From: Rotaria macrura
Taxonomy: Eukaryota > Rotifera > Eurotatoria > Philodinida > Philodinidae
Direction of reading: 5' to 3'
Length of the DNA stretch: 64,000 nt
Assembly (NCBI GenBank): GCA_900239685.1
Contig: OENT01000052.1
Coordinates: forward strand, 62,001-126,000
The notes below the pieces were generated by a model. It did not search any database. It was not told where the DNA came from and worked only from the letters and a program-made list of their open reading frames with translations. This document shows, in pieces, positions 43,616 through 56,585 of the stretch; position 1 is the stretch's first letter; every line of letters begins with the position of its first letter. The position numbers were made by a program, and so were the translations under genes.

Positions 43616-46600
43616 ATGGTGAACGAGAAACTCATTCTATTTGGTGTAAGTCATCTATTTGAACTACTGATTGTTATATCTAAGAACTCTTGAAATTCAG
43701 GTTAATTCTCTGATCACAGCACCACTTGAGCCAGTTAAATCAATCGAAGAACTTCGCGATGCAAATCATTTTCTGAATATCATTTCACAAATGTATGACA
43801 CATTTCTTCTGTTGTGATTATATTCAAGTAACATGATATTATTTAGAGAAGCACAAAAATTTTCAGAATCACGTGTTGGTACTCCAGCATTGACCGATAA
43901 TGTTCAAAATAAATTTCAATTTATTCTTGAATATCTTTCAAGTATATCGATGCAAACTTTTTGTTTCCATGTTTTGCTTATTTTTGTTCATAGAACAATC
44001 GACTTCTCCAATTACCGAATGGAACACAGATGAATTAATTCGAGGCAACGATATTTTTCTTTCAAAAGTGAGAACGAGATCAAATCGTATTTGTCAAAAT
44101 TTTACTAATATTTTCTTCTATTCAGACGGCATTACTTGTTGTATTTGCTGCTCATGCTGATACGTATTTCTATTCTAAATCACTTGATACTGACGAAGCT
44201 CAACATGAACAATTAGCAGCACTCTTCGATCTTCATATGACTGAAGGAACACAAACGAATCCGTATCAATTGAATGTTGATGCTTGTTTGAAAGACGGTA
44301 AGATCTATTCTTGTTTTTATTTCTATTTTCAATATGCTTTACTTGTATTTCGTAGACTCTGGAGGAACACAACCAAAACAAACGACACCGGTCATAAGAA
44401 AACGTCGAAATACACAGATATGTAGTAGGTTCATGAATTAAAATTAGATATAACATTAGCTCATTAATTCTAATCCTGACATGGGAAGGAGAGAAAAACT
44501 TACTTCAAAGTCTTATCCTGTTCTTTTTGTTTAGATTTAAATGACTCATTAAATAATCCAAATCGTTCTTCATTACTCGATCGAAGTTTTACTCGTTCTC
44601 CTGGCGTAAGGCACTTGTTCTCTGTATTATTATCTTTTCATGTTAGAGTTTATTTCAGCAATCTCAAGCTGCAGCTCTAGCAGCAACGCAACAAGCACGT
44701 GCTCTTCAAGAAGATCTTTATAAAGTTCAATATGAATTAGATGATCTTCAACATAAATATGGTGGACTTGAAAAAAGTTATCATGAATTAAGTAAGTATC
44801 ATCTTAGATTTAAGCGAAACAAACAATTTGATTTGTTCTTATTTATGAAATTTAAAGAAGACAAGAATCGTGAATTATCGGAACGAGTCCTTCGACAAAC
44901 AGATTATGACATAATCAAAGATGAACGAAATAGACTTCGAGAGGATGTTCATCGATATGAAATTGAAAATAAACGGTAAAATGAAATTCAAACGTATGTT
45001 ACAATCAATAGTTTTATTGATGATAGACTTCAAAGTGTAAAAGAAAATGTTCTTGATTTACAACAACGTCTTCAACAATATCAAAAGAAAAACGATGAAA
45101 TGCATGAAAAAGTTGGCACACTCGAACGAAAGGCTAGTCCATAAGAAAAATGTCCAATAGAAGACGATGTTTAGTTTTTTTCTCAAAATTTAGCTTCGTG
45201 AATCTAAACAACAATGTGATGAATATAGTAAAAAGATAGTTAATCAAAATGCAGATATTCTTCTATTATCATCAGTCAATGAACGTGTAAAAATGTTAGA
45301 AATGGAAAATCAACAAATAAAAATTATTAAAGAACAACGTGAAACCGAACTACTACGACAGATTCGTCATTTACAAGATGATAAAGAAGAACTGCAAAAG
45401 CAGCTTGATGGTAAAAAAGCATTCGAATATTTTTCATAATAAAGATTTTTAAAAAAAGTTGAATTTTTCTTATCTATTAGAACCGATGACAACCATTGAT
45501 ACACCATTGATTGTTGCTGAAAAACGTGCATTAGAAGAAGAATTACATACACTTAAAATGTCATTCTATGATCGACGTGAAGCTGATGCTGAAATTGAAT
45601 CATTTAAACAAACAATAAAGCAACTCGAAGAAAAAATCGAACAACGTAGAAATGAATGTCAAGAATTGTACAAGCAAAAACATGAATGCGCAGAAGAACA
45701 AATTGCACGTATGTATACTGATTGATGCGATATTTGAGTAATGTTTCCTAATGATTTAAAATTTAATTTCTATCGTTGAATCATTAAGAAAAAATATAGA
45801 ATAATGCACTAATTAATAGTGTCCTGCATGAGTAAGAGTTTTCGAACCCGAAATTGGCTCGACACATTTTTCCTATACCCGAACCCGAACCAGATCTGGT
45901 TAGTTCTACCCGATCCGACACCAATCGAAATCCAGAAAATATTTTCAGTCGAAGTACAGCTTTTAAACTCTTCTATGGTATTAAAAAAAGTATAAAGCTT
46001 AGATTTCTCTCTAAGCAGCCAATAAGAAATAGTTTATTGCAAATTTCAGAAAAAGGTAAATGATTCATCATTCACTCTGTGTTTTTGTGTTTCTACAATT
46101 TGATCAATTTCGCGAATTATGTTGCCTTGGCATCTCTAGATCATTTTTCACTAAAACATAATGCTCTTGATAAAACAATGGTAAGCCCTACCTACTTTGG
46201 TAAAAATGTAGACAGTAAAATTTTCTAAGCATAAAAGCAAGGAAAATGGTAGTATCAACCGATTGCTACATATATAATGATCATGTCATCAACACATCAT
46301 ATCTACTTACTAGTTTATTATTCGTTGTTAGAGCAAAAGAAAACGTAAAGAATCCCAGTTTACGTCTGAGGATTACTTTTTTTTTTATCAAACATGATTC
46401 CGCTTTCTTAACCAAACATTTGTTCCAGACGTTTTTCGAAACAATTTTAATCTCTCTTCACGCACAGAATTACACTAAGAAAGTTTTTGACATGTATCGG
46501 CCGAAATTTTTACCTTTCGACTACAGTAAATTTCCGTATCCTATACTTTTGAGCAAATAACAACAGTTTGAATAGATAAAATATTTTGAAACATCGAGAT

Positions 46601-49600
46601 TTTTATTAATTGCCGAGTGTGATCGTAAATTTGCAACCGATCGGAAAATATTCTTCATGCGCGGAACTTGACTTGGACACAGGTTGCATGAAACTACTAA
46701 TTCATTAGTTATCTTTATGTTTCTAGATGAAATCTAACGAGAAAGCGTTTTTGATGTATTTTCGTGACAATGAAATCGTTGTTTTCTTTATTTTTGTATC
46801 ATGAATTTCGAGAAAGTCGTGTTTTTAAAATTGTCATCTCAAATTTCATACATTTATTTCAATCTTTATTAATTACATTGTCTTCTATTAAAATAATCCG
46901 TAGGTTTCGGCAAAAATTCTTCTAATTTTGAAGTTCCGTTTTCCATATACTGCTTATTGAAAATAATATTTCTAAACTATTGTTTTACTCGGTTTATGTA
47001 TAGAATCTGTTCTTTTAAGTAACTTATACGTATTTCTCTGAAACTTCAAATACACATCATACTGCATACGTTTTCATGAGATTCTAGTCATAGTTAGCGT
47101 TTTTGAGAAGGGAAAGGCGACAATTTACTACCCTATATGTTGAAGTACTTTATCTACGGCATGCTTCAAAACTGAAAAATTGATTTAGGAGTTTTGCTAA
47201 AGCAATGAACATGCTCATCGCTTGTCCAGCTTAGTTTCGATTGGCTTTTGTTTCAGATTAAAATATTTACTAAATAACTTTAAAAAACTATCGTTTTGAT
47301 TCACTCGTTTTAAGTAATCTACGATCGATGCATCATGTTTGATATTTAGACTGACAAGATATTGCTTATTCTATTTTTCTATCCCTTCGAAATCTAATTG
47401 ATAGGTGTGAGCTCGAATTTGACATAAGATTTTTCGAAAGAAATTCTCAATTCTAGACTAGATCTTTGATTTATCTTTATTTGTTAAAAATATAATTATT
47501 GTTCTTAGTTCGAAATGAGCTTCATGCACAACTTGAAACATATGAAAAGAAATTGACTGCATCAACGAAACTCATCGAAGAATTAAAGCGAGAAAATGCT
47601 AAAACAGTATGTGTCTATTATATCAAGTCTTGTGATTGAATAATCTTTTGTTTTTGATATCAGACTGATGAATGTAATCTTGTTCGAAGTGAAATAATCT
47701 CTTTGAAAAGCAAACTCCATGGGCAAAGTGGTGAACTTAATTCTGAAATTGTTAAATCTTTTGACTTACGACATCAACTTAGCTTACTTAATGAACAAGT
47801 TTCATTGAAATCTGCTGAAATAATCAATCTGTTGACAACGATCGATTCTCTAAAAGTTGAAATCGATCATTTAAAACTTGATCGCGACAATTGCCAATCA
47901 CGTTTAATTGATATGCAATTGCAATATGATAAATTAACAAATACATGTTCAATGTATGAAATAAAATTGAACGAACAAGAAGAACGAGAAACACATCTTA
48001 AACTACAAGTACAACAAGTACGTGAAATGCATGAAAATATTGTACAAGAAAAAGTACGTTCACAAACCGAATATACTGATGCACAAGTACGAGTTTCAAA
48101 AGCAGAACAAGCTTTAAAAGATAAAATTGAAGAAGTTGAAAATGTAAGTCTTGTTGAGATATTTATTCGTGTATAAGATTTTCTTTTTCATCAACGATCA
48201 ATTAGCTAAAAAAAGCTGCCCGATTATATAATCAAGATATAAAAGAACTTGAAAAATATGGTGAAGATCTACGTGAACATTATGAAAAATCAAAAATTGT
48301 ACATAAAAAGGTAAAAACAATAATTTTGTTTTCTGGAATGTGCTACTCGTCGATATTACATGAGTTATGATCTTTACGAAAATCATGTCAGTAGCATCGG
48401 TATAATTATATCATACCAAAGAAAGCTTTGATTTCGAACGAAGAATATGAATTCGACATGGTGCTAAATGAAAGTCGATAGAGGTAGTATGCAGTTTTTT
48501 TTATCGAATAGAACTTCATACTCATGTTGACTTGTGAGAGAAATCCTTTTTTTTCAAATAGTTTGAAATGCTAGAAAAATAATTTGATTGCATGACATGG
48601 TTTTTGAGGAACTAGGCTGAAACAGGTTGAAACTTCTATGTACGCACAAAAAACATCGGTACCAACAAAATCTCTATCTATTCATTCATACAGAGTAACA
48701 ACAAAGATGTTCAAGAGAGACACAGTTTTTGTATTGCGAACAACCGCTTGAATGTGTTACAATTCGGATAAGAATAAAATAGAAGATGTTAGAATGTATG
48801 ATTTTATTTTGTTGACATAAACGGCGAGAAAGTAATGTTTAATAGTTTGTTAGTGATCTTGAAGTACCTATGAACAAAAGTTTCTATGTATTGTTTGTCA
48901 TCTAATTAGAAAAATGAAGAACTCGAATATCAGATATACTTTTGTTTATCATTAAGTATGGAGAGGTCGCTTGAAAATTTTTATGGAACTCATATATATT
49001 TTCGAACATAATGCTGAGTGGAAGTTTAAGAGTAAGATTTTTTATGCTCCCCATCTCCCATCCTGTTACATGCATAGTCCCTGGTTCCAGACGCTCCCTC
49101 CCCCTCCATTACATACCATAGATACAGGTGTATTAATCCATCACAGACATAGTTAATAGCATTATACTATGGTCATGCATCACAGCGTTATTTGTCGTTT
49201 ATTCCAATGCTTATAATAAGGAAAATAATAAATTAAGAAAAATGGGAAACTAACGAGCGCATAGCAACAATGAAAACGAAAAATAGGGTGCCCATCAGAG
49301 AAAGACGATGGAAAAATATTCGCGATATTACCTTTTCTGTATTTTCTATTAGCATTATGAAGCTATAGATAAGGGGAACTCCACGTTTTAATTCAAACGG
49401 GCAGCACTAACGAACTTTTGTAATTCAGTTCAAATCGGCTTTATAGACATCGCTTTTGATTTTAATTTTATTGTCATCATTCACCTAGTAAAGTCGTCGT
49501 AACGAGAATTTCTTTTTGAGCTGTATCTTGTCAGGTTTTAGATAAAAAAAAGAATCAATACTAAAAAAATAGCTCGTGAAAGAAACACTATGACCCATGT

Positions 49601-50949
49601 GTTTAACACAGAACAGTTTTTCTCTACTAAGAAAAAATCATCCGTATTTTTTATGCATACCGTGAATTTAAAATATAAACTTTTTCCACGAGAACCGATC
49701 TTTAGACACAAGATGATTAACTCAAAACATACTACTGGTTTCTTTAGAGAACGCTGTATGAGACAAACTTCTCTCTCGGTTCGAGACCCATTTCGAGAAT
49801 GTTCCTATTAGAGGAATATATTACAATGATATATGCTAGTAATGCAACAAGGTGATTAGTAGCGTAAAGTCTCATTTTCGTTGAACATCTCAATCTGATG
49901 CGAACATACCGTTATCATTTATAATACATTAGACATAATTGTTTTTGTTTTTCTTAGACTGACCAAGAATTAAATGAATTAAAATGTGTTCATTCGAAAA
50001 CGTTAATCGACTATGAAGAATTACAAAAGCAATGTTCACTTCTTAAAACTCGTTGCCATCAATTAGAAAGCGAACGTTTACCATTGATTGCTCAACTTGA
50101 ATTTGCTGATAGAAATCTACGACAAGTCAAGAAACAACAGCAACAACAACAAGTAGCTATGACAACGAGTACAACTACTCATCATCAACCACCGACAGCG
50201 TCAAATCCTATTCTACAATCGATTGAAAATACCAATAATAAATCTGTTTCACGCCTTATTCGTTCGCCAAGTCTTGATATGCGTCGTACAAGTAAAAGAG
50301 TTTTATTTAAAATATTTTTAATTCAATAGTTTCTATGTTTTAAGATGAAAAAATAGATGATACACGATCATTAGAGCATGATGATTTAGCATTATTAATA
50401 CATAAAAATCAATCATTTAATAACTTTCCTTTGTAATTGAAATCTAAAGTTTCTTCAATAATTAAAGTCTATTTTAAATTGTTTTATTCTATTTAGAAGC
50501 GTTCGCTCAACAGATCATTTAACAAAATACGGTAAATATTTTGCTTTAGTTTTATAAGGATTTTAATTAGCTTGTTTTCTAAAGAAATCGAAAATGAAGA
50601 TGAACCCATTCAACTTGATTTGGGTCCTGTTGATTATAATCGACGAATAACAGAATTACAACGTCGAAATCTTAGTCAACCAAAACATCTACGTACAGCA
50701 TATGCGCTCGAAACAATGGACCATGATCCGGATGATTTCTCAGCAAGTTTCATTCGTAAAGGTTCTGGAATTACAGATGAACAATCAACAACAGCACGTC
50801 AAAGAATTATTAATGAAAATCAGAAAGGATCAGAAGTAAGATTTTTCTTTTCTTTCATTCACTATTTTAATAAGACCTATTGCTCTTTTTTCTCTCATCT
50901 TTAGACACCAAAAGCGTCTCGTTTCAAGAATTTATTTCATCGAAAATGA
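43616..50949 (+). CDS. NUMA1: NuMA-like spindle-orientation protein
   Basis: NuMA links dynein to cortical LGN/Galpha and focuses spindle poles. Twenty exons close in frame (first 43616-43645, second 43701-43792, last 50905-50949), giving 945 residues against 2115 in human. Residues 1 to about 150 match the NuMA Hook-like N-domain (FGVNSLITAPLEPVKSIEEL against human WVNSLHVADPVEAVLQLQD). Residues about 225-760 are a long coiled coil. Near the C-terminus, VDYNRRITELQRRN..PKHLRTAYALE (863-890) closely follows the human LGN-binding segment DDWNRIAELQQRN..PPHLKTCYPLE. The protein ends with a basic tail (SRFKNLFHRK). Two introns are long (45709-47508 and 48311-49957); the one at 45133-45193 has a GC donor. 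The coiled coil is far shorter than in vertebrates, making this a compact NuMA. The C-terminal motif makes this more than a generic coiled-coil guess. Confidence 0.85.
45709..47508 (+). other. 1.8-kb intron 12 of the NuMA-like gene with repeat relic
   Basis: Flanking exons join in phase 1 and keep the coiled-coil frame. Near 45819 the sequence GTGTCCTGCATGAG, preceded by TA and followed by ACCCGAACCCG words, matches one end of the element at 16525; the other end was not found. Other open frames inside are unsupported. Confidence 0.6.
48311..49957 (+). other. 1.6-kb intron 15 of the NuMA-like gene
   Basis: Exon 15 ends with a Lys-rich coiled-coil segment and exon 16 resumes in phase 0 at ACT GAC CAA GAA. 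I see no exon or defined element inside. Confidence 0.65.
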
Positions 50950-51040
50950 AATCTATTTTTTTTGTTTGTTCCTATAAAAAAATGTATCTTGACTATTATT
51001 ATACTTTATTCTAATGAAAATTTATTCTTTTCTTACTTTA

Positions 51041-51046
51041 AATAAA
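51041..51046 (+). promoter_or_regulatory. Poly(A) signal of the NuMA-like gene
   Basis: AATAAA lies about 90 bases after the stop codon. Confidence 0.4.
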
Positions 51047-52811
51047 ATTAAAATCCTTGGCAACAAAAAATAGCATATCAGATGAAAACAAGTCGTTGTT
51101 ATTGTCGTTCTCTAGAAAGCAACTCTGAAGTATGAACTCATGGAACAAGTGCATTATTACAATTTGTTTTCCCATGAGTATTATTGGGATCTAGGCGGTG
51201 TGGATGCAAGAGAGATGGGATATTCATATGAGTTGTCCCCTATTAAATTCTCAGAAGTGTGTTCACACATTCTCATTAACATTCCGAAGATGTATCGACA
51301 TGCTTTTTAACAATACTTTCATTAGTGTTTTGACTATAGATCCTGAATGTCCTGGCAATAAACTCGACTAACAAAAATATAAACTTCAAAACATATTTTA
51401 TTTTGCTTGTAGAAATTATGTCCAAAAGAGTTAATCGAGCAATTTTCGATGCTATGAAATATTGATTACCAGTCTATTGCTATTACTTTAGATACTCTAT
51501 CAGTTCAGAGAATATTAGCATTTCAATAGAACTGATGATCTTTCTTCAATTCTCGATATATAGTCAACAACACTAAAGTCAACGTACAATGATGTCATAC
51601 CCATAATTTCAATTGCACTTTTCACAGTATAGTACCTCGTCGTGAACATACATTTAGTATATTTTCTGTTACATTGATATTTAATCCTGATGTTACACTA
51701 ATCTGTTTGGGATTTGGTGTGTTAATATAGGTAGTTAAGAGTGTCAGTATACATGAAGATAAACTCGATTGTAAAAGTAAATCAGTCAACAATGGTAACA
51801 TTGTAACTCTCAAGAGAAGTGTTCAACACCGATAGACATAGCATGGAAGAGTGATTTTTATTTAAAAGATACATTGACATTTGACTTATTCTATCACGTA
51901 ATAACTTTGTCTACTTTGCACTGCTGTTGGTCACAGCTTAGCATTCTCGTTGGATCAGTACTTTTTAGCCTTCCTAACTACATTTGTTTTATTGCTTTGA
52001 TTTTACTAATTCAATTTCTCAGACACTATTATTTTTATGCAGAAAAAATACAATCAGTTCTCTGGACGAGTAACCTTCTGTGCGAAAGCAAAATGTTGAA
52101 AATGAGGTTATATATCTGTATAGACAAATATAGTTGTCTTTGTTCTTTGCATAAGATTACTTGTTTGTTGAAAAAAGCTGTAGATACATGAATGTCAAGT
52201 GAGTATCTACTCTTTCGAAAGATGAGGAAGAATGTTTGATTTTACATTAACGACAGGAAAGTTCTAGATTTACAGCGCTTAATTAACAGTTTAGTTTCTA
52301 AAATAGTATTTTCAATTATTTATGAGCGAAATTCTACTGAAGGGTGCTTTCTTATTAAAAATCGTACATGATTCACTTTCATCTGCAATTCATCTTTTAT
52401 TGGTTGTTATGAACATAAAAATCAAAATAATCGATTTAGGCTTTGCTTCTTTGCCTGCAATATTGTGTGTCAATTGTTATCCGTCGGACTGCTTTACAAC
52501 CTATGATAAATTTGATCGTGTTCGAACTCTTGGAGAGGGTTTGATGGAAAAGGCAGAAAAGGAAAATTTTGAATAGGCAAATGTAGAAAAACGTAGAAGA
52601 GGAAAAGGCAGAAATTCTAAACGTCGAGCGAAAACCATAGAAAAAGGAAAGTGTCAAAATCTGAATTTTTAAATAACTTTGAACATTAGAAAACGTTTAT
52701 TAAATCATATGATAAAAGAAAATATGAAAAAAGGAACAATCATAGTTCACAAGTATTACGTCCTCTTTTGTGTGACTGAAGTAGTAATGCTAAATCACTT
52801 AATACCCTAGC

Positions 52812-53163
52812 CGACAAACATTTGGAAAAACGCGTTTAAACGCTCAATCGGGAACGCCTATTGTGAGTCACTAACACTCATTAGCAAAAAGCAAGAAGCG
52901 CGTTTTTTACACAGAATTTTCACTTTCGGAGCGTGAAAATAGATTAAAACTATAGTCATGAGCGTTAAAGCGTACAATTATTCGACAACTTAAAAGCCAA
53001 TGGATTTAAACCATCAGAATTAGAGATTTTATCCGTTTTCGCGCTCCGAAAGTGAAAATCCTGCGTAAAAGACGTGCTTCTTGCGTTTTGTAAATGAGCG
53101 TTAGTGACACACAATCGGCATTCCCTATTGAATTTTTAAACGCGTTTTTGCAAATGTTTCTCT
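52812..53163. mobile_element. Foldback miniature element with ~125-bp inverted arms
   Basis: The left arm from 52816 (AAACATTTGGAAAAACGCGT) is repeated in inverted order ending at about 53159 (AAACATTTGCAAAAACGCGT when read inward). Similarity runs the full arm length, including TCACTAACRCTCAT and TTTTCACTTTCGGAGCG. TA lies beside both ends, suggesting a TA target. The centre of about 90 bp is unrelated. There is no coding capacity. Confidence 0.75.
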
Positions 53164-54959
53164 ACCTTGGTAGCTTCTTTAAGTTGATTTCATGCATGGC
53201 GAATCGTGCTTTGATCATTTCAAATTAAAGGTTTGTTATCTTCGCTATACTGATATACAGGTAGTTTACGTATTAGCGGTGAACTACGATACATCGTAGA
53301 CGATAAGGAAGAGAAATTTAACTATTCTCGTAAAAGCTAACACCAGCTCAAAAGCTAAAATTTCGTTATCTATAGATATTTTTTGGATTCTACATTTTTA
53401 TTTTCAAGAATTTTCTGCACCTTTCTCTCATATGTATTTCTCCAACTTGTGGTTGTTGTTCTACAGATCTTCAATGTCTATTCCGTCAATTCGGTTGGAG
53501 TAAGCATTCTCATTCACCCATCATTGATGAAAGTATCGCGAAAGTTTAATATCTATGAGCATCGAATGAAAAATGATGAAAACGTTTACAATCTCAAAGC
53601 AATAAATCATCACAACCAAGCAGTATTTCTCTCTTCATGCAATGAGGATGCAGCACATTGCTTGAATTCGCAGATGCATCGTTCTGCACTTTGACAACAA
53701 TGCTGTATGATTAATGTAAAACAAAGATCGTACATATCGAATTCGAATATGAAATCAAGTTTCTAGAAGGTCAATCAATATCCAGTAACCTTTTCATTGT
53801 GGTGAATGGTTTACATTTTTCTCTTCCATGCATGATACTGGGCACATTTTTATGAATATCTGAAATATTCGCCACAAATGATGGAGATTCTACCATCAGT
53901 AATAAACGATCGAATATTATGTGGTGTCAAGACTACTTAGATTGAAGCCGTTCATCAACAATGTATGAATAAATGAAGAATTTATTTTTGTTAACAATGA
54001 TGTTTGCATCGCATTTCACTACCGTAGTATATGGACAAATGAAAGAACAAGGTATCATGAGTAACAGAACGGACAATTTGGAGTGCCAAACAATGTAACA
54101 TGGAAGAAAATAAAAGTAGTCATAAGTCAGAAGCCTGCAAACACTATTTACCTTTCATTTCACCATCTGAAATTCTATGGCTCACTGCTGAAAACTTGAT
54201 GGTGATGCAGAATGTGAGAATTACTATTTATTGGACTAACAATTAAGTGTAAATACAAGTGGCATAGATACAAGGTATTTAAAAGTGAAATGTTACGATG
54301 CACTTTTTTGACATTTGATCTTACGGATAATGACTAGACAACTTTTCACTCTTCACAAGATCAAAATAAAGATGAAAAATAAGAGAAAAGATCACAAGCG
54401 TATCATGTTATGTGTGTGAAAGAGTAGAGTAACAACTCAAACGATGCTATTTCTCACAGTCCTCTTTATACATACCAAACAGTTGAAGTTAGATAGATTT
54501 TCTCAAAAGCATTTGATTGTTTTCTTCTCAATATCCTAATTCATCACAAATCATAGAATCAGGTCTGTCTTTGTTCGACAGGACACAGCCGTGTTGTATA
54601 TAAAAAATGTTCTATTATTTGACTCTATCCCATATCAACTGATGGAAATCTTTTTCAAAACGTGAAGTGAATTTGTGAGAGGAAACCAACACCGTTTTTT
54701 TAGCAGTGATGATGTAAAACTTTTCTTGTCCTCTTCTGTGATGATGACTGTGTTATAATTTTATATGTTGCCCTAAGTAGACTTTATTTATAACAACAAA
54801 TGAAATATCTCTTATCTTTATCAAAGACGTTAGTATGTGGCTTTGATGAAAATAAAAATGAGTTTTACTTTTATGTTTTCTTCATTCGAATTATTTTCAG
54901 CTGTACTGCACATATCAAGTGATCGTCATTCATCCTTTATTGTTACCCTATGAATTGAT

Positions 54960-56585
54960 ATGTCTGAGGAAGCATCAACTTCAAAAATGTCCGACGGTCC
55001 CAATATTCTTCTTATTATGGCTGATCAAATGTGCGCTCCGATTCTTCCTTTGTACGATTCCAAGTCACCAATAAAAATGCCTCACATCAGTCGATTGGCC
55101 AAAGAATCAGTTGTGTTTGATTCTGCCTATTGCAATAGTCCACTGTGTGCACCATCCAGGTTCGTTCTAATGAGTGGTCAGCTACCTAGTAAGATTGGCG
55201 CATATGACAATGCTGCTGAATTTTCTTCCACCATACCGACGTTTGCTCATTATCTGAGACGACTTGGTTATCATACTTGCTTGTCGGGAAAGATGCATTT
55301 TGTGGGAAGCGATCAATTGCATGGCTATGAAGAACGTCTTACTAGTGATATCTATCCAGCTGATTATGGGTGGACAGTCAATTGGGATTTGCCTCAAGTG
55401 CGACAAGATTGGTACCATAATATGAGTTCAGTTCTCGATGCTGGACCATGTGTGCGTACCAATCAAATTGATTTTGACGAAGAGGTTATGTACAAAGCTC
55501 AGCAGTATCTATACGACCATGTACGCAAAGCGGCAGGACCGAATAAACAACAGCCATTCTGTCTAACTGTTAGTTTGACTCATCCACACGATCCTTATAC
55601 GGCAAAGACATATTTTTGGGATATGTACAATGATGTCGAGATTCCTTTGCCTACTGTTGACATCAAACAGGAAGAGCAAGATCCGCATTCGATGCGTCTC
55701 ATGAAAGTTATCGATATTTGGAATAATCCTGTCGATGATGAAGCCATTCGTCGTGCTCGCCGTGCCTACTTTGGCAATTGTTCATACGTCGATGCAAACG
55801 TTGGAAAATTGCTTCATGTGTTAGAGGAATGTGGTCTAATCGAAAATACGATCGTTATATTCACGGGTGATCATGGTGATTTTCTAGGCGAACGAGGATT
55901 ATGGTACAAGATGAGTTTCTTAGAGCCATCGGCACGTGTTCCACTACTGATCTATGCGCCAAAATATTTTTCGCCTGGTCGAGTAAGCGAATCGATTTCG
56001 ACGATGGATTTGTTTCCCACTATAGTGGAACTAGCAGGAGGTCAACTCGAATCCAATCTTGAAATCGACGGTCGTTCACTTCTTCCTCATCTAACAGAAT
56101 CGAATATAAAACACGATGAAGTCATTGGAGAGTATATGGCCGAAGGTACTCAAGCTCCACTCATTATGATTCGTCGTGGAATCTACAAATTTATCTATTG
56201 TCCAATAGATCCACCGCAATTATTCGATATATCGAAAGATCCACATGAAATGATAAACTTAGCTCAATCGAATTCAATGGAACATTCTCAAATTTTAGCT
56301 CGATTTCTTGACGAAGTCAAGCAACGTTGGGATTTCCAAACTATTTCAACTGAAGTACTCCGATCCCAAAGACAACGGCGATTTACAGATGCAGCTCTTC
56401 GATTTGGTCAGTGGAAATCTTGGGATCATCAACCATTCAAGGATTCATCAAAGCAATACATTAGATCGGCTGGCGTTAATTTGGATGACTTGGAGTATTT
56501 AGCAAGATTTCCTCGTACTTCAGATTTACCACCTAGTGCAGCAAAGATTAACACTAGATCACAAACTTTAAAATCGGATTTATAG
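54960..56585 (+). CDS. betC: Choline-sulfatase (bacterial BetC type), intronless
   Basis: Sulfatase-family hydrolase expected to release choline and sulfate from choline-O-sulfate (EC 3.1.6.6). A single uninterrupted 541-residue frame starts NILLIMADQMCAPILPLYD. It contains the sulfatase signature CAPSR (about residues 63-67), whose Cys is the formylglycine precursor. Next come YDNAAEF, LSGKMHFVGSDQLHGYEERL and DIYPADYGWT, all typical of bacterial choline sulfatase, and metal-site motif TGDHGDFLGERGLW. The C-terminal tail EVLRSQRQRRF..WKSWDHQPF is the BetC-type extension. No signal peptide is evident, so it is probably cytosolic. Every other protein gene in the window has introns; this one has none, and its closest recognisable family is bacterial, so horizontal acquisition is likely. 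Base composition has drifted towards the host. Confidence 0.9.
   Translation: MSEEASTSKMSDGPNILLIMADQMCAPILPLYDSKSPIKMPHISRLAKESVVFDSAYCNSPLCAPSRFVLMSGQLPSKIGAYDNAAEFSSTIPTFAHYLRRLGYHTCLSGKMHFVGSDQLHGYEERLTSDIYPADYGWTVNWDLPQVRQDWYHNMSSVLDAGPCVRTNQIDFDEEVMYKAQQYLYDHVRKAAGPNKQQPFCLTVSLTHPHDPYTAKTYFWDMYNDVEIPLPTVDIKQEEQDPHSMRLMKVIDIWNNPVDDEAIRRARRAYFGNCSYVDANVGKLLHVLEECGLIENTIVIFTGDHGDFLGERGLWYKMSFLEPSARVPLLIYAPKYFSPGRVSESISTMDLFPTIVELAGGQLESNLEIDGRSLLPHLTESNIKHDEVIGEYMAEGTQAPLIMIRRGIYKFIYCPIDPPQLFDISKDPHEMINLAQSNSMEHSQILARFLDEVKQRWDFQTISTEVLRSQRQRRFTDAALRFGQWKSWDHQPFKDSSKQYIRSAGVNLDDLEYLARFPRTSDLPPSAAKINTRSQTLKSDL

Larger units (their letters stand above)
50950..54959. other. 4-kb spacer before the choline sulfatase
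   Basis: No gene was recognised. It holds the foldback element at 52812-53163. Just upstream of the sulfatase, a pyrimidine-rich tract ending in AG at about 54900 could be a 5' UTR intron or trans-splice acceptor about 60 bases before the ATG. Confidence 0.5.

Noticed and set aside
46246-46560. 104-residue plus-strand frame in a NuMA intron
   Set aside because: The coiled-coil reading frame closes without it, and the sequence has no coiled-coil or other recognisable character.
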